Shown here: positions 1 through 8,301 of the stretch, in pieces
How the letters are laid out: each line of letters starts with the position of its first letter
Position numbering within the stretch: position 1 is the stretch's first letter
Source of the DNA: Candidatus Segatella papionis
GTDB lineage: Bacteria; Bacteroidota; Bacteroidia; Bacteroidales; Bacteroidaceae
Assembly (NCBI GenBank): GCA_002297965.1
Contig: DBLF01000129.1
Coordinates: 969-20,842 of the forward strand
Direction of reading: 5' to 3'
DNA: 19,874 bases
The notes under the pieces: model-generated
What the model saw: only the letters and a program-made list of their open reading frames with translations
Databases searched by the model: none
What the model was told of the DNA's origin: nothing
Position numbers and translations under genes: made by a program

Positions 1-1
1 G

Positions 2-982
2 AATAACCCTGTGGATAACTCTGCGAATAAGAATGGAGGAAAAGGAAGTGGAAAAACTTCGCAAGGTGCTATGTATTGGGGAGATAGCGAAGTTATGAAC
101 AACCTCCGAAACATTGTGGAGAAAGTAGCAGCTACTGATGCGAATATCCTCATCACCGGCGAAAACGGCACAGGTAAAGAGGTATTAGCCAACGAGATAC
201 ATCGTTTATCCACACGATGTGGAAAGAAAATGCTACCTGTGGATATGGGAGCCATTACCGAAACCCTCTTTGAGAGCGAACTCTTCGGTCATATGAAGGG
301 TGCTTTCACCGATGCCAAGACCGACAAACCTGGCAAATTCGAACTTGCCAATGGCAGCACCATCTTCCTCGATGAAATCGGAAACCTCTCCTATGGTCTC
401 CAGGCGAAGCTCCTCACCGCCTTGCAACGCAGAAGCATCGTGAGAGTGGGCGGTTCCACACAGATTCCGATAGATGTCCGACTGGTTTGCGCCACCAATC
501 GCAACCTCCAGCAGATGGTAAGCGATGGCGAGTTTCGTGAGGACCTACTCTATCGCATCAACACCATCCACCTCGAATTGCCTGCCCTCAGACAGAGAAA
601 GGCAGACATCGTGCCACTTGCCAATCGTTTCTTACACCAATATGCCGACCTATATAATAAGGTGAACATCCGATTCTCAGAAGAGGCGGAGAAGAAACTC
701 ACCAGCCTTCCTTGGTATGGAAATATCCGAGAGCTTCAACATGCTGTGGAAAAAGCCGTAATTCTAGCCGATGGTGGTATCATCACCGCCGAGGATATTG
801 ATGGCGGCAACCCTACCCGAAAGGAGAAGCCTTTGGAAGAAGTGCAGACGCTCGACGAGATGGAGAGCCGAATGATTGAGAAAACCATCAAGGAGTGCGA
901 AGGCAACCTATCGGTGGTGGCAGCAAGACTGGGCATCTCCCGACAAACGCTTTATAATAAGATTAAGAGGTACGGGTTGTAA
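2..982 (+). CDS. NtrC-family sigma-54-dependent response regulator, C-terminal part (5' truncated by window)
   Basis: The frame is open to the left edge, so the receiver domain probably lies upstream; the first possible in-window start is a GTG at 11. Counting from that GTG, an AAA+ sigma-54 activation domain follows a 20-residue linker: Walker A GENGTGKE (50-57), L1 loop GAFTDA (97-102, usually GAFTGA), Walker B IFLDEIGN (118-125), arginine-finger region REDLLYRIN (176-184) and sensor II GNIRELQ (237-243). A Fis-type HTH (about 296-323) ends the protein. Such proteins bind enhancers as oligomers and use ATP to open sigma-54 promoters after receiver phosphorylation. The next gene is a histidine kinase, the likely partner. 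The likely target is the TolC-MFP-ABC operon, whose upstream region carries a sigma-54-type promoter with paired inverted repeats (inference). Confidence 0.93.
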   Translation, partial: NNPVDNSANKNGGKGSGKTSQGAMYWGDSEVMNNLRNIVEKVAATDANILITGENGTGKEVLANEIHRLSTRCGKKMLPVDMGAITETLFESELFGHMKGAFTDAKTDKPGKFELANGSTIFLDEIGNLSYGLQAKLLTALQRRSIVRVGGSTQIPIDVRLVCATNRNLQQMVSDGEFREDLLYRINTIHLELPALRQRKADIVPLANRFLHQYADLYNKVNIRFSEEAEKKLTSLPWYGNIRELQHAVEKAVILADGGIITAEDIDGGNPTRKEKPLEEVQTLDEMESRMIEKTIKECEGNLSVVAARLGISRQTLYNKIKRYGL

Positions 983-991
983 GAAGTGTTG

Positions 992-1014
992 AAGGAGTTA
1001 AGGAGTTAAGACAA
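992..1014. repeat. short tandem GGAGTTAA spacer repeat
   Basis: Two head-to-tail copies of AGGAGTTAAG lie just after the regulator stop codon, followed by ACAA. A closely similar stretch lies in the equivalent regulator-kinase gap at 16613-16640. It may be a spacer inherited from a shared ancestor or a low-complexity repeat common in this genome; no function is visible. Confidence 0.5.
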
Positions 1015-1063
1015 TAGCTTTTCTAACTATAAAGTTCTTTATTCTGAGGTAAATATTATAAGG

Positions 1064-2284
1064 ATGGATTATAAGTTGATCATAATAACAGGGATTTTAT
1101 TCGTTACCATCATCGGGTATATCCGATTGTTGCGCCGCTATCGCCGTAACATCAAGAAGGTGCGATTTCTTTTTGATGCGGTGGATAACGTGGATTTCTC
1201 TTTCAGTTTTCCGACCCAAAACGTATCGAAAGATGACAAGATTATCAACGACTCCCTAAATCGCATCAAACTCTTCTTGCAGCATACCCGAGAGGAGCAG
1301 ATGGAGCGAGAGAAGTATTACGAGCAGATATTGAATGCCGTGGATACAGGCATCATGGTGGTGGATAGCCACGACAACATCCTGCAACACAACCTAGCCG
1401 CCCTCCGACTGCTCAACACCGATGTGCTTACCCACATGAACCAAGTAAAAGACAAGCTCAAGGACGAACACTTATCGAAGCACGAAACACAGGCGATGCT
1501 GAAAGACAAGCACGTGCGCATCATCGCCCTCAGCGATGTGAGCAACGAACTGAGCAACCAGGAGGTGGATTCCTGGATCAAGCTTATCCGAGTATTGACC
1601 CATGAGATTATGAACACCATCACCCCGGTCACCTCGCTCAGCGAAACCTTGCTAAAGGAAGTTTCAGTAGATTTGCTATCTGCAGAGCAAGCAAAATTGA
1701 AACAAGGCTTGGAGACCATCCACAAGACTGGCACAGAATTGTTGGCATTCGTCAACAACTATCGCCGTTTCACCCATGTGCCTCAGCCTCAACCAGCCCT
1801 CTTCTATGTAGAACCTTTTCTCGAAAGAATGGCACTGCTTTGCAATCATGAGGTAGAAATCAAGGTAGAGCCTAAGGACTTACTGGCTTACGCCGACGAG
1901 AGCCTCATCGCCCACGTCGTGACGAATCTTCTGAAAAATGCCGTGGAAGCTATCAAGGAGCAAGAAGGCAACTCCAAAGAGAAAAAAGAGCAAGAAGGTA
2001 GCTCCGCGGATTTGCAATCCGCGGCAAGCAAGAAGGCATTTATCAGAATGAATGCTTATACCAACGCCCAAGAAGCCATCATCATCGACGTAACCAACAA
2101 CGCAGGACTCATCCCCGACGATGTAGCCTCCCATATCTTCATCCCATTCTTCACCACGAAGGCGGAAGGAAGCGGCATCGGCTTGTCGCTCTCCCGACAA
2201 ATCATGCGAGTGAGCGGAGGCAGCCTCTCTCTTCATCAAGACAAAGAAGAGAATACAACCACCTTCAGAATCGTTATCCCATAA
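1064..2284 (+). CDS. sensor histidine kinase with one TM segment and a PAS-like region
   Basis: The 406-residue kinase begins with one hydrophobic segment (about 4-22), then a coiled linker and a PAS-like region (about 85-160), with no periplasmic sensor domain. The H-box RVLTHEIMN puts the phosphorylated histidine at H180. The ATPase domain shows the N-box around N288/N292, G1 near VTNNAG (343-348), the F-box FFTTK (362-366) and G2 GSGIGLS (369-375). The family resembles the NtrY-like kinases that partner NtrC-type regulators. It lies 81 bases behind such a regulator. Between the N-box helix and the next strand is a lysine/glutamate-rich insert (about 298-325) that the paralogous kinase at 16663 lacks. 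It converges with the ABC ATPase gene. The signal sensed is unknown. Confidence 0.92.
   Translation: MDYKLIIITGILFVTIIGYIRLLRRYRRNIKKVRFLFDAVDNVDFSFSFPTQNVSKDDKIINDSLNRIKLFLQHTREEQMEREKYYEQILNAVDTGIMVVDSHDNILQHNLAALRLLNTDVLTHMNQVKDKLKDEHLSKHETQAMLKDKHVRIIALSDVSNELSNQEVDSWIKLIRVLTHEIMNTITPVTSLSETLLKEVSVDLLSAEQAKLKQGLETIHKTGTELLAFVNNYRRFTHVPQPQPALFYVEPFLERMALLCNHEVEIKVEPKDLLAYADESLIAHVVTNLLKNAVEAIKEQEGNSKEKKEQEGSSADLQSAASKKAFIRMNAYTNAQEAIIIDVTNNAGLIPDDVASHIFIPFFTTKAEGSGIGLSLSRQIMRVSGGSLSLHQDKEENTTTFRIVIP
1958..2024 (+). repeat. in-frame insert in the kinase: 18-base direct repeat plus GC-rich hairpin
   Basis: Two 18-base copies (1958-1975 and 1988-2005, 16 of 18 identical, 30-base period) are followed by a perfect hairpin: CCGCGGATT at 2004-2012, loop TGC, AATCCGCGG at 2016-2024. 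The hairpin reads in frame as part of ADLQSAA. It looks like a small REP-like palindrome that landed in, or expanded within, a loop of the kinase ATPase domain without breaking the frame. Confidence 0.7.
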
Positions 2285-2289
2285 CAAAA

Positions 2290-2325
2290 TAAATCCGTGA
2301 TTCCTCATTTGAAACCACGGATTTA
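2290..2325. terminator. hairpin between convergent genes
   Basis: A perfect 10-base inverted repeat (TAAATCCGTG at 2290-2299, CACGGATTTA at 2316-2325, 16-base loop) fills the gap between the kinase stop and the ATPase stop. It is placed to end transcription from both sides, although the T-tracts are weak. Confidence 0.55.
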
Positions 2326-2327
2326 CT

Positions 2328-2993
2328 CTAACCTTCCACCACACTTCCATCAAACAGTCGGATGGTGCGGTTGGCAATCTTCGCATCATGCTCATTGTGC
2401 GTTACCATCACGATGGTGGTGCCCTCGTGGTTCAATTCGGTGAGCAGGTGCATCACCTCGGCGCCGTTCTTGGAATCGAGGTTACCCGTAGGCTCATCGG
2501 CAAGGATGAGTTTCGGACCGAAAACCACGGCACGGGCGATGGCTACTCGCTGCTGCTGACCGCCAGAGAGTTGATGAGGGAAGTGCTTGGCACGATGACT
2601 GATGTTCATACGTTTCATGATGGCTTGCACCTTCGCCTTGCGCTCCGCCTTCGGGATATTGAGATAAGTAAGCGGAAGCTCGATGTTCTCCTCCACGTTC
2701 AACTCGTCGATGAGGTTGAAGCTCTGGAACACAAAGCCTATCTCGCCCTTGCGCACATCTGTGCGCTCCTTCTCCTTCAGGTTCTCCACCTCATGGTCGC
2801 CCAAGAGATATTTGCCTGATGTCGGATTATCGAGCAATCCGAGGATATTGAGGAGGGTTGACTTGCCACAACCCGATGGTCCCATGATGGCGACAAACTC
2901 GCCATCCTCTACTGTGAAAGATACATTATTTAAAGCTATTGTCTCCACCTCTTCTGTGCGGAAAGACTTGCAAAGATTTTCTACTTTTATCAT
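2328..2993 (-). CDS. ABC transporter ATP-binding protein, MacB/LolD type
   Basis: A 221-residue nucleotide-binding subunit of the class that drives FtsX-type permeases. Visible are Walker A GPSGCGKST (38-46), Q-loop Q90, signature LSGGQQ (142-147), Walker B LILADEP (162-168) and switch H199. The ATG at 2993 was chosen: a TTG three codons upstream is possible, but this ATG gives the normal family N-terminus and matches the paralogue at 9978. It is the last gene of a leftward operon, 30 bases after the permease. It would hydrolyse ATP at the inner membrane to power the permease. It is about as long as, and very similar to, the ATPase at 9978-10658; Walker A, Q-loop, signature and H-loop fall at the same residue numbers. 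Confidence 0.95.
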   Translation of the reverse strand: MIKVENLCKSFRTEEVETIALNNVSFTVEDGEFVAIMGPSGCGKSTLLNILGLLDNPTSGKYLLGDHEVENLKEKERTDVRKGEIGFVFQSFNLIDELNVEENIELPLTYLNIPKAERKAKVQAIMKRMNISHRAKHFPHQLSGGQQQRVAIARAVVFGPKLILADEPTGNLDSKNGAEVMHLLTELNHEGTTIVMVTHNEHDAKIANRTIRLFDGSVVEG

Positions 2994-3023
2994 TTTATTC
3001 AATGTTAAGTGTTAAATGTTGAA

Positions 3024-5420
3024 TTATTCATCCTTGAGATACTTCACAGGATTACTATTCGCTACTTTGTAGCAGTTGACCACCACGGAGAGTCCGATGA
3101 TGACGAGCAAGGCTATCGTGACACCTATAAATAATAAAGGTGTGAGCGAAATCTTCTCACTGAACGACATCAGCCATTGTCTTGCTATCAGCCAAGCACC
3201 GATGTCGCCCACCACGATGCAAGGCAAAGCTATTTTTATGATGTCCTTCAAGAAGATGCGCAGGATGTCCTTCATCTTCGCTCCATTCACCTTGCGGATG
3301 GCAATCTCCTTGCGACGGCGATTCACCTCATCGCTCGTATAACCCACCAATCCGAAGAGGGCGATAATCATCGTCACGATGCCAGCCACAAGGATTCCGT
3401 TGCGGAAATTAAGCTGGGAGGTATATTGCGCCTTGAATTCCGAGGCGTAATCACATACGGTTACTTCATTGTTCGGATACAATGACTGCACTTTATCTCG
3501 CAAATTTTTGAGAGCATTTTCGGTTAAATCATCAAACTTAACCAGCATGCAATTATTAGCATGTCCATAGAAATAGGTAAACGGAGTTGACTTTGCATCT
3601 GTATCCGACATGCTAACCGTCCCATATTTCACATTCTTGACCACACCACAGATGGTCATCGTTTCATTTTCATCGCAATGAGAAGAAATCCACACTCTTT
3701 TGCCTACAGCCCCATCTTTCCAATGTCCAAGTTTAGCGAGTTTGTTCGCCAAATTCTCATCAATAATAACTTGCCGAGAACTGTCTGTGCGTTCGGTAAA
3801 GAAAGAACCTTCTACAAATTTAATGCCCATCAACTTAAAGTAATTGTCATCCACACCATCTGCATCATGAATGATTTGGAGGGTACGCTTATCACCCGGC
3901 AAACTAAGGTTATTACCACTATAACCGTAGTTCTGCAAAGGAACACTATAGCAAGACGCAACCATCTTGACATCAAGCATTCGCCGGATTTCCGACAAAC
4001 ATTGTGCCCGTTGGTCTGATTTGAGACCATCTACATAAAAGAAAGCCACATTATCGTAATTGTAACCTGGGTTTAGGTTCACCATCATATTGTATTGACT
4101 ATTGACCACAAAGAGCAAGCTGAACAACAAACCAGAAATAACAAACTGAACGCCCAATAAGATGAGTTTCCATCTATTACGGTTTTCACAGTACCCTCTA
4201 AAAGCAATAGCCACAGGTATCTTGTTGTAAAGCCAACCAGGAACCAAGCCACCCACCAAAAGCACGAAGAGACAGATGGCAACCAAAATCCAGCTACCTC
4301 GATTGAACAGCAACGTACTTACTGGAGCTGAGAGAAAATTCTCAACCGTTCCCTTGCAAAGGAATACAAGGATAGCTGCCAATATCACCGACAAACCGAC
4401 ATGCACCAATGCCTCGGAGAAAATAATCGCATGAATGTTCTTAGGTTCTGCACCATAACATTTTCGCACAGCCATCTCACGAGAACGAGTGACAATGTTT
4501 CCTACGATAATCAGCAAATAGTTCATCACAGAAGTGAAAAGCAACACAAAGGCTATGATACTCATAATCCATCCCATCATCTTGATGTAAGGACTCTGGG
4601 TGTACATATCACTAAGAACCGTAAAATCGTAGTCCAAGGAAAGGCCAGACTTTTTCCATTCTTTCAATGGGAAATGATCTTGCTTCATCTTATTGATATA
4701 TGGGCGAAGTTCACTTGGCTTGTGACCTCTTGCCAATCTGATAAAAGACTTATAGCAATCGTTTCCTATCCATTGCTGCCTTCCATCATAGCCAAACATA
4801 TCTCCGATACTGCCCAATGACACTAAGACTTGAAGAGAATGCCAAGAAGATCCCCATGGAAAACTCTCAAAAACACCTCCAATGGTAAAGGTATGTCCAG
4901 GATAGCTTGCCATCGTGAAACGCTTACCCACGACATTACCGCCCATCTTTGCAGCAGTCTCAGAATCAATCATGCAATAAAATGGACGTGAAAGGATTTC
5001 TTTTGCCTTTCCGATAATCGCTTTCTGTGGAAACACATCGAAGAAACAACTGTCTGCCAATGCCATCTTGCAAGAAATTGCATTTTGATTTTCCATATTA
5101 CATTGGAAATCTCCAACGAAAACTATTCGAGTGGCAGCCTCTACCATTGGAGCATACTGCTTGATGCCTGGAGCCGTAGCTCCTGATGTTTGGTTGAAAT
5201 AAAAAGGTTTGCCATTAGAATCGTTTCCCATGGTTCCCACTTCCGAAATCTGGTACGTTCTCTCCCAGCCTGGGAAGTACGTATCGTAGGTCTGCTCGAA
5301 ATAAATCTCGGCGATAATCACCGAACTGATAGCCAGTCCGAGTGCCAAGCACAATATCTTCACGAAGTTGTGCTGCCCCTTTCGGGGGAGATTCTTGAAT
5401 GCGTTGATGATATGATTCAT
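3024..5420 (-). CDS. ABC transporter permease with two FtsX domains
   Basis: A 798-residue inner-membrane protein. TM1 is at about 20-40, then a large MacB-type periplasmic domain (about 41-275), a first FtsX domain with TMs near 281-310, 338-355 and 377-397, another TM near 418-440, a second periplasmic domain, and a second FtsX domain with TMs near 675-695, 725-745 and 761-783. The cytoplasmic coupling signature occurs twice: EMAVRKCYGA (315-324) and EIAIRKVNGA (705-714). The double arrangement means one chain can supply both permease halves. The family moves substrates from inner membrane or periplasm outward by mechanotransmission rather than through a cytoplasm-spanning channel. With the fusion protein and TolC-like channel upstream it should form a tripartite exporter; the substrate is unknown. 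Confidence 0.92.
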   Translation of the reverse strand: MNHIINAFKNLPRKGQHNFVKILCLALGLAISSVIIAEIYFEQTYDTYFPGWERTYQISEVGTMGNDSNGKPFYFNQTSGATAPGIKQYAPMVEAATRIVFVGDFQCNMENQNAISCKMALADSCFFDVFPQKAIIGKAKEILSRPFYCMIDSETAAKMGGNVVGKRFTMASYPGHTFTIGGVFESFPWGSSWHSLQVLVSLGSIGDMFGYDGRQQWIGNDCYKSFIRLARGHKPSELRPYINKMKQDHFPLKEWKKSGLSLDYDFTVLSDMYTQSPYIKMMGWIMSIIAFVLLFTSVMNYLLIIVGNIVTRSREMAVRKCYGAEPKNIHAIIFSEALVHVGLSVILAAILVFLCKGTVENFLSAPVSTLLFNRGSWILVAICLFVLLVGGLVPGWLYNKIPVAIAFRGYCENRNRWKLILLGVQFVISGLLFSLLFVVNSQYNMMVNLNPGYNYDNVAFFYVDGLKSDQRAQCLSEIRRMLDVKMVASCYSVPLQNYGYSGNNLSLPGDKRTLQIIHDADGVDDNYFKLMGIKFVEGSFFTERTDSSRQVIIDENLANKLAKLGHWKDGAVGKRVWISSHCDENETMTICGVVKNVKYGTVSMSDTDAKSTPFTYFYGHANNCMLVKFDDLTENALKNLRDKVQSLYPNNEVTVCDYASEFKAQYTSQLNFRNGILVAGIVTMIIALFGLVGYTSDEVNRRRKEIAIRKVNGAKMKDILRIFLKDIIKIALPCIVVGDIGAWLIARQWLMSFSEKISLTPLLFIGVTIALLVIIGLSVVVNCYKVANSNPVKYLKDE

Positions 5421-5422
5421 TT

Positions 5423-5456
5423 TAATGTATAATGTATAATTTACAATGTATAATTA
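5423..5456. repeat. AT-rich AATGTAT repeat in the operon gap
   Basis: Three copies of AATGTAT (from 5424, 5431 and 5445) make up most of the 47-base gap between the permease start and the fusion-protein stop. A similar AT-rich stretch at 5486-5506 encodes the last residues of the fusion protein. This is low-complexity spacer with no visible function. Confidence 0.5.
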
Positions 5457-5467
5457 TGCTAAGCCTC

Positions 5468-6742
5468 TTAATAAAAAGCGAATGCCCAATTATTAATTAT
5501 TAATTGTTCGTTGTCCTTATAGGCCTCATAGCCACTCACGATGACTTGCTCGCCTGGCTCCAAGCCTTCTATCACCTCGTAATACTGAGGATTCTGGCGA
5601 CCGATGGTTATCTTGCGGCGATAAGCCTTCTTGCCGCTCTTGTCGAGGACAAAGATCCACTGACCGCCCGTTACACTATAAAACGTGCCTTTCGGGATGA
5701 TTATTGCCTGCTTCGACTGTCCGAGCTGCAAATCCACATAATAAGTCTGCCCCGTACGGATGTTGCTTGGGCGCACGCCCTTGAACACGAAGTCGATGCG
5801 GAACCTGCCATCCCTTACCTCTGGATAAACCTTTCTTACCTGCAAGAGATAATGCTTGCCGTTCTGGTCGAAGGTAGCGGTCAAGCCGGGTTTCACTCGG
5901 TCGATGTAATGCTCATCCACCTGTGCCTGTACCTTGAAGTCGCTGAGGTCATTGATGACACCTATCTTCTGTCCTGCCTGTATGCTCTGTCCCAATTCCA
6001 CATCGAGCAAACCAATCTCACCCGAAATGGTGCTGCGGATATTCAACTTCTCCTTGCGCTGTCGCACCAACTGCACATTCTTCTGCATCGCTTCGAGGTT
6101 GTCGCCCATCTGCTCCATCTGCGAATGGCGAAGTTGAGCATCCTTCTTCAGTCGCTTGGCTATCAACTGATGCTTTTTCACGGCAAGCTCGTAATCCTCC
6201 TTTGCCTTGAGATATTCCTCACGGGCATTGAGCTGCTCCTTGTGCAATGCCTCCTGATGTTGATAGGTACGACGCTTGGTGATGACATCCTGCGAGAGGG
6301 AAAGTTCCTCGTTGCTGTTGTTGAGTCGGTCTTGCTCCATCGAGATTTGGGTGTTGCGAAGCATGTCCTGTTTCTCGGCAAGTTCGCTCTCGGCATTGAG
6401 AATCTCCAAGTCGAGGTTGGAGTTGCTGAGTTTCACGATGACATCGCCCTTGTTGACGTGGGCTCCTTCATCCACCACTTTCTCCATCACGATGCCACCT
6501 TCCTCTGAGCTGATTTGTACCACGGAGATAGGCACCACCTGCCCATCCACCGAAACATAGTCGTTGAACTGTGCCCGCTCCACCTTTCCGATGCTCAGTC
6601 CCTTTCTATCCACCTTCAGGGTGGAAGAGAAGTTGCTCAAACCGAGCCAAACTAGGGCGGCGACAAGAACCACGCCTCCTGCTATCCATGCCCAGTACTT
6701 GCGAGGCAAGAGATATTTCTTCTTTTCTATCTTTATGTCCAT
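5468..6742 (-). CDS. membrane fusion protein (HlyD/MacA-like periplasmic adaptor)
   Basis: A 424-residue adaptor with a short basic cytoplasmic start, one TM anchor (about 17-36), a first lipoyl half (about 60-110), a long charged alpha-helical hairpin (about 112-225), a second lipoyl half, then beta-barrel and membrane-proximal domains. This order is typical of adaptors that bridge an inner-membrane ABC permease to a TolC channel. The gene starts 4 bases after the TolC-like gene stops and is followed by the permease, so all are likely translated from one message. The last few residues (WAFAFY) follow an AT-rich repeat and look like a non-conserved tail. Confidence 0.92.
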   Translation of the reverse strand: MDIKIEKKKYLLPRKYWAWIAGGVVLVAALVWLGLSNFSSTLKVDRKGLSIGKVERAQFNDYVSVDGQVVPISVVQISSEEGGIVMEKVVDEGAHVNKGDVIVKLSNSNLDLEILNAESELAEKQDMLRNTQISMEQDRLNNSNEELSLSQDVITKRRTYQHQEALHKEQLNAREEYLKAKEDYELAVKKHQLIAKRLKKDAQLRHSQMEQMGDNLEAMQKNVQLVRQRKEKLNIRSTISGEIGLLDVELGQSIQAGQKIGVINDLSDFKVQAQVDEHYIDRVKPGLTATFDQNGKHYLLQVRKVYPEVRDGRFRIDFVFKGVRPSNIRTGQTYYVDLQLGQSKQAIIIPKGTFYSVTGGQWIFVLDKSGKKAYRRKITIGRQNPQYYEVIEGLEPGEQVIVSGYEAYKDNEQLIINNWAFAFY

Positions 6743-6746
6743 AGTT

Positions 6747-8168
6747 TTATCTTATTAAACTTTGTCCCTGATAATAATCCACTAAACGTTTTTTGATAAC
6801 CAGCAACATTTGCATCTGTAGTTGTTTGATGCGACTTTCGAGCAAAGTCTGCGCTGCCGTATGAAGATCGAAGGTGGAAAGCATTCCTTCCTCAAACTTG
6901 CGGCTCGACATGTGATAGGCGAGCGAATCGGAAGCCACCTTCTTCTGCATCTGATAGAGTTCTTTGGCATAGCCCTCTGCATCCATGATGGCTTGGGCGA
7001 TATTGTCGTGCAACTTGCGTTTGGTTTCTTCGAGATTCACCTGGGCGAGTTGCCAGTCGTTGCGAGCCTTCTTCACACTGTGCCAACGGTCGCTATTATA
7101 AATAGGTATAGAGAGGGTCAGTGCGAGGTATTCGCCTCGATTGTTGCGAAACTGGGAGGCAAAACCTTCGTACTGCCCTTTCTGAGAGAGATTTTTGTAA
7201 TAGTTGGTCGTGATGCCGCCACCGAGAGAGAGGGATGGCAACAACCGACCTTTCGCTATCTTGTAATCATATCGTGCTCGATCCACTTCGTATTCCGCCG
7301 ACTTAATGTCGGGAGATGCCATCACAAAGCTTTGATAAACAGCCTGTTGACTTGATGCAATAAGTTTTCCACCATCTGTGGATAACTTTCCAAAGTTCTT
7401 GTCCGCCACATTTAATTTCAACTCGTCTTCTACAGGATAGTTCATCGCCGATTTCAAGGCAAGCAAACTCTGTCGAGCCACATTCTCTTGATGCGTAAGA
7501 TTATATTCATCCTCAGCCACTTGCGATTCCATCTGAACAACATCCGGACGGCCTTTCTCGCCGAGTTCGTAGAGTCGTTGCATCTTGGCAAGCATTCGCT
7601 TGCTCTCAGCCAGTTTCTCGCTTGCTATCTGGATGCTGGCCTTAGCATAAGCGGCATCCACATATTTCTGCATCACGTCAATTGCCTTGTCATCCCTCAC
7701 CTTCTGCATCGCTGTGGCGGAATAATCCCTCGCCAACCGAGCCTGTTTGAAGGCATTGATGGTGGCGAAGCCATCGAAGACATTCAGTTCGGCATAGAGC
7801 TGATAGTAATTGTTGAATGTCGTCACATTATTATATGTATTGGTCTCAGGGTCGATATTTCGTCCCCAGGCATACTGTCCTTGCACGGCGCCCGATACAG
7901 ATGGCAAGAAATCCGCCACCGCCTTGTGGTAGTCTTGCTTGCGCTGGCGAGCATTGACAACCTCTCGCTTCACATCCGTCGCATGCTCCACGGCGTACTT
8001 CATACAGTCGTCGAGGCTCCAAGCCGAAGACTTGGCAATAGCATCCGTTTCTTCCTTTCGGAATTCCTCAGCTCTCTTGCGTGCCTCTCCTTCCTCCTGT
8101 TGCCCATAGCTGACGATGATGCTCGCCATCATCACAACCATTACGATGTATCGTTTCTTATTCTTCAT
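6747..8168 (-). CDS. TolC-family outer membrane efflux protein
   Basis: A 473-residue protein with a clear signal peptide (about 1-22, hydrophobic core IVMVVMMASIIVS, ending near SYGQ). It has the long amphipathic helices and two internally related halves of outer-membrane efflux proteins; the opening SLDDCMKYAVEHATDV is the usual start of the first repeat. It would form the trimeric outer-membrane and periplasmic tunnel for the adaptor and permease encoded downstream. It is the first gene of the leftward four-gene operon and directly follows the sigma-54-type control region at 8210-8318. Length is normal for the family. Confidence 0.93.
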   Translation of the reverse strand: MKNKKRYIVMVVMMASIIVSYGQQEEGEARKRAEEFRKEETDAIAKSSAWSLDDCMKYAVEHATDVKREVVNARQRKQDYHKAVADFLPSVSGAVQGQYAWGRNIDPETNTYNNVTTFNNYYQLYAELNVFDGFATINAFKQARLARDYSATAMQKVRDDKAIDVMQKYVDAAYAKASIQIASEKLAESKRMLAKMQRLYELGEKGRPDVVQMESQVAEDEYNLTHQENVARQSLLALKSAMNYPVEDELKLNVADKNFGKLSTDGGKLIASSQQAVYQSFVMASPDIKSAEYEVDRARYDYKIAKGRLLPSLSLGGGITTNYYKNLSQKGQYEGFASQFRNNRGEYLALTLSIPIYNSDRWHSVKKARNDWQLAQVNLEETKRKLHDNIAQAIMDAEGYAKELYQMQKKVASDSLAYHMSSRKFEEGMLSTFDLHTAAQTLLESRIKQLQMQMLLVIKKRLVDYYQGQSLIR

Positions 8169-8209
8169 TTTTTATCATTTCCTATCGTTATTCATTTGCT
8201 CTTATATAG

Positions 8210-8224
8210 ACAATTGCCATGCCA
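8210..8224 (-). promoter_or_regulatory. sigma-54 (-24/-12) promoter of the efflux operon
   Basis: On the minus strand this reads TGGCATGGCAATTGT, against the consensus TGGCAYRNNNNTTGCW. The -24 GG is at 8223-8222; the -12 GC is a GT here (8211-8210). Spacing is exact. The predicted start is near 8198, about 30 bases before the TolC-like ATG. A sigma-54 activator gene in the same locus supports it. Confidence 0.72.
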
Positions 8225-8243
8225 AAAGAACACAATTATTGAT

Positions 8244-8256
8244 TATCAACTACTTA
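8244..8256 (+). promoter_or_regulatory. IHF-type binding site between enhancer and promoter
   Basis: TATCAACTACTTA matches the IHF consensus WATCAANNNNTTR at every specified position and sits between the paired inverted repeats and the -24/-12 element, where a DNA bend is classically needed. The consensus is known from enterobacteria; use by Bacteroidota HU/IHF-family proteins is an assumption. Confidence 0.5.
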
Positions 8257-8280
8257 CACATCATTCCTCATTCATAAGCC

Positions 8281-8297
8281 TGTCCAATAATTAGACA
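8281..8297. promoter_or_regulatory. putative enhancer site A1 for the NtrC-type regulator
   Basis: The 17-base inverted repeat TGTCCAATAATTAGACA has one mismatched pair. It is centred about 91 bases upstream of the predicted sigma-54 start and 21 bases from a second copy, the usual layout of an NtrC-class enhancer. Confidence 0.6.
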
Positions 8298-8301
8298 CTA
8301 C

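Noticed and set aside
2994..3002. TTG start three codons before the first ATPase ATG
   Set aside because: The ATG at 2993 gives the usual family start and matches the paralogue; the TTG extension only adds MNK-type residues.
5504..6508. A 334-codon open frame on the plus strand opposite the fusion protein
   Set aside because: The minus-strand protein has clear adaptor domains and operon spacing; the plus-strand translation has no recognisable domain and is an antisense shadow.
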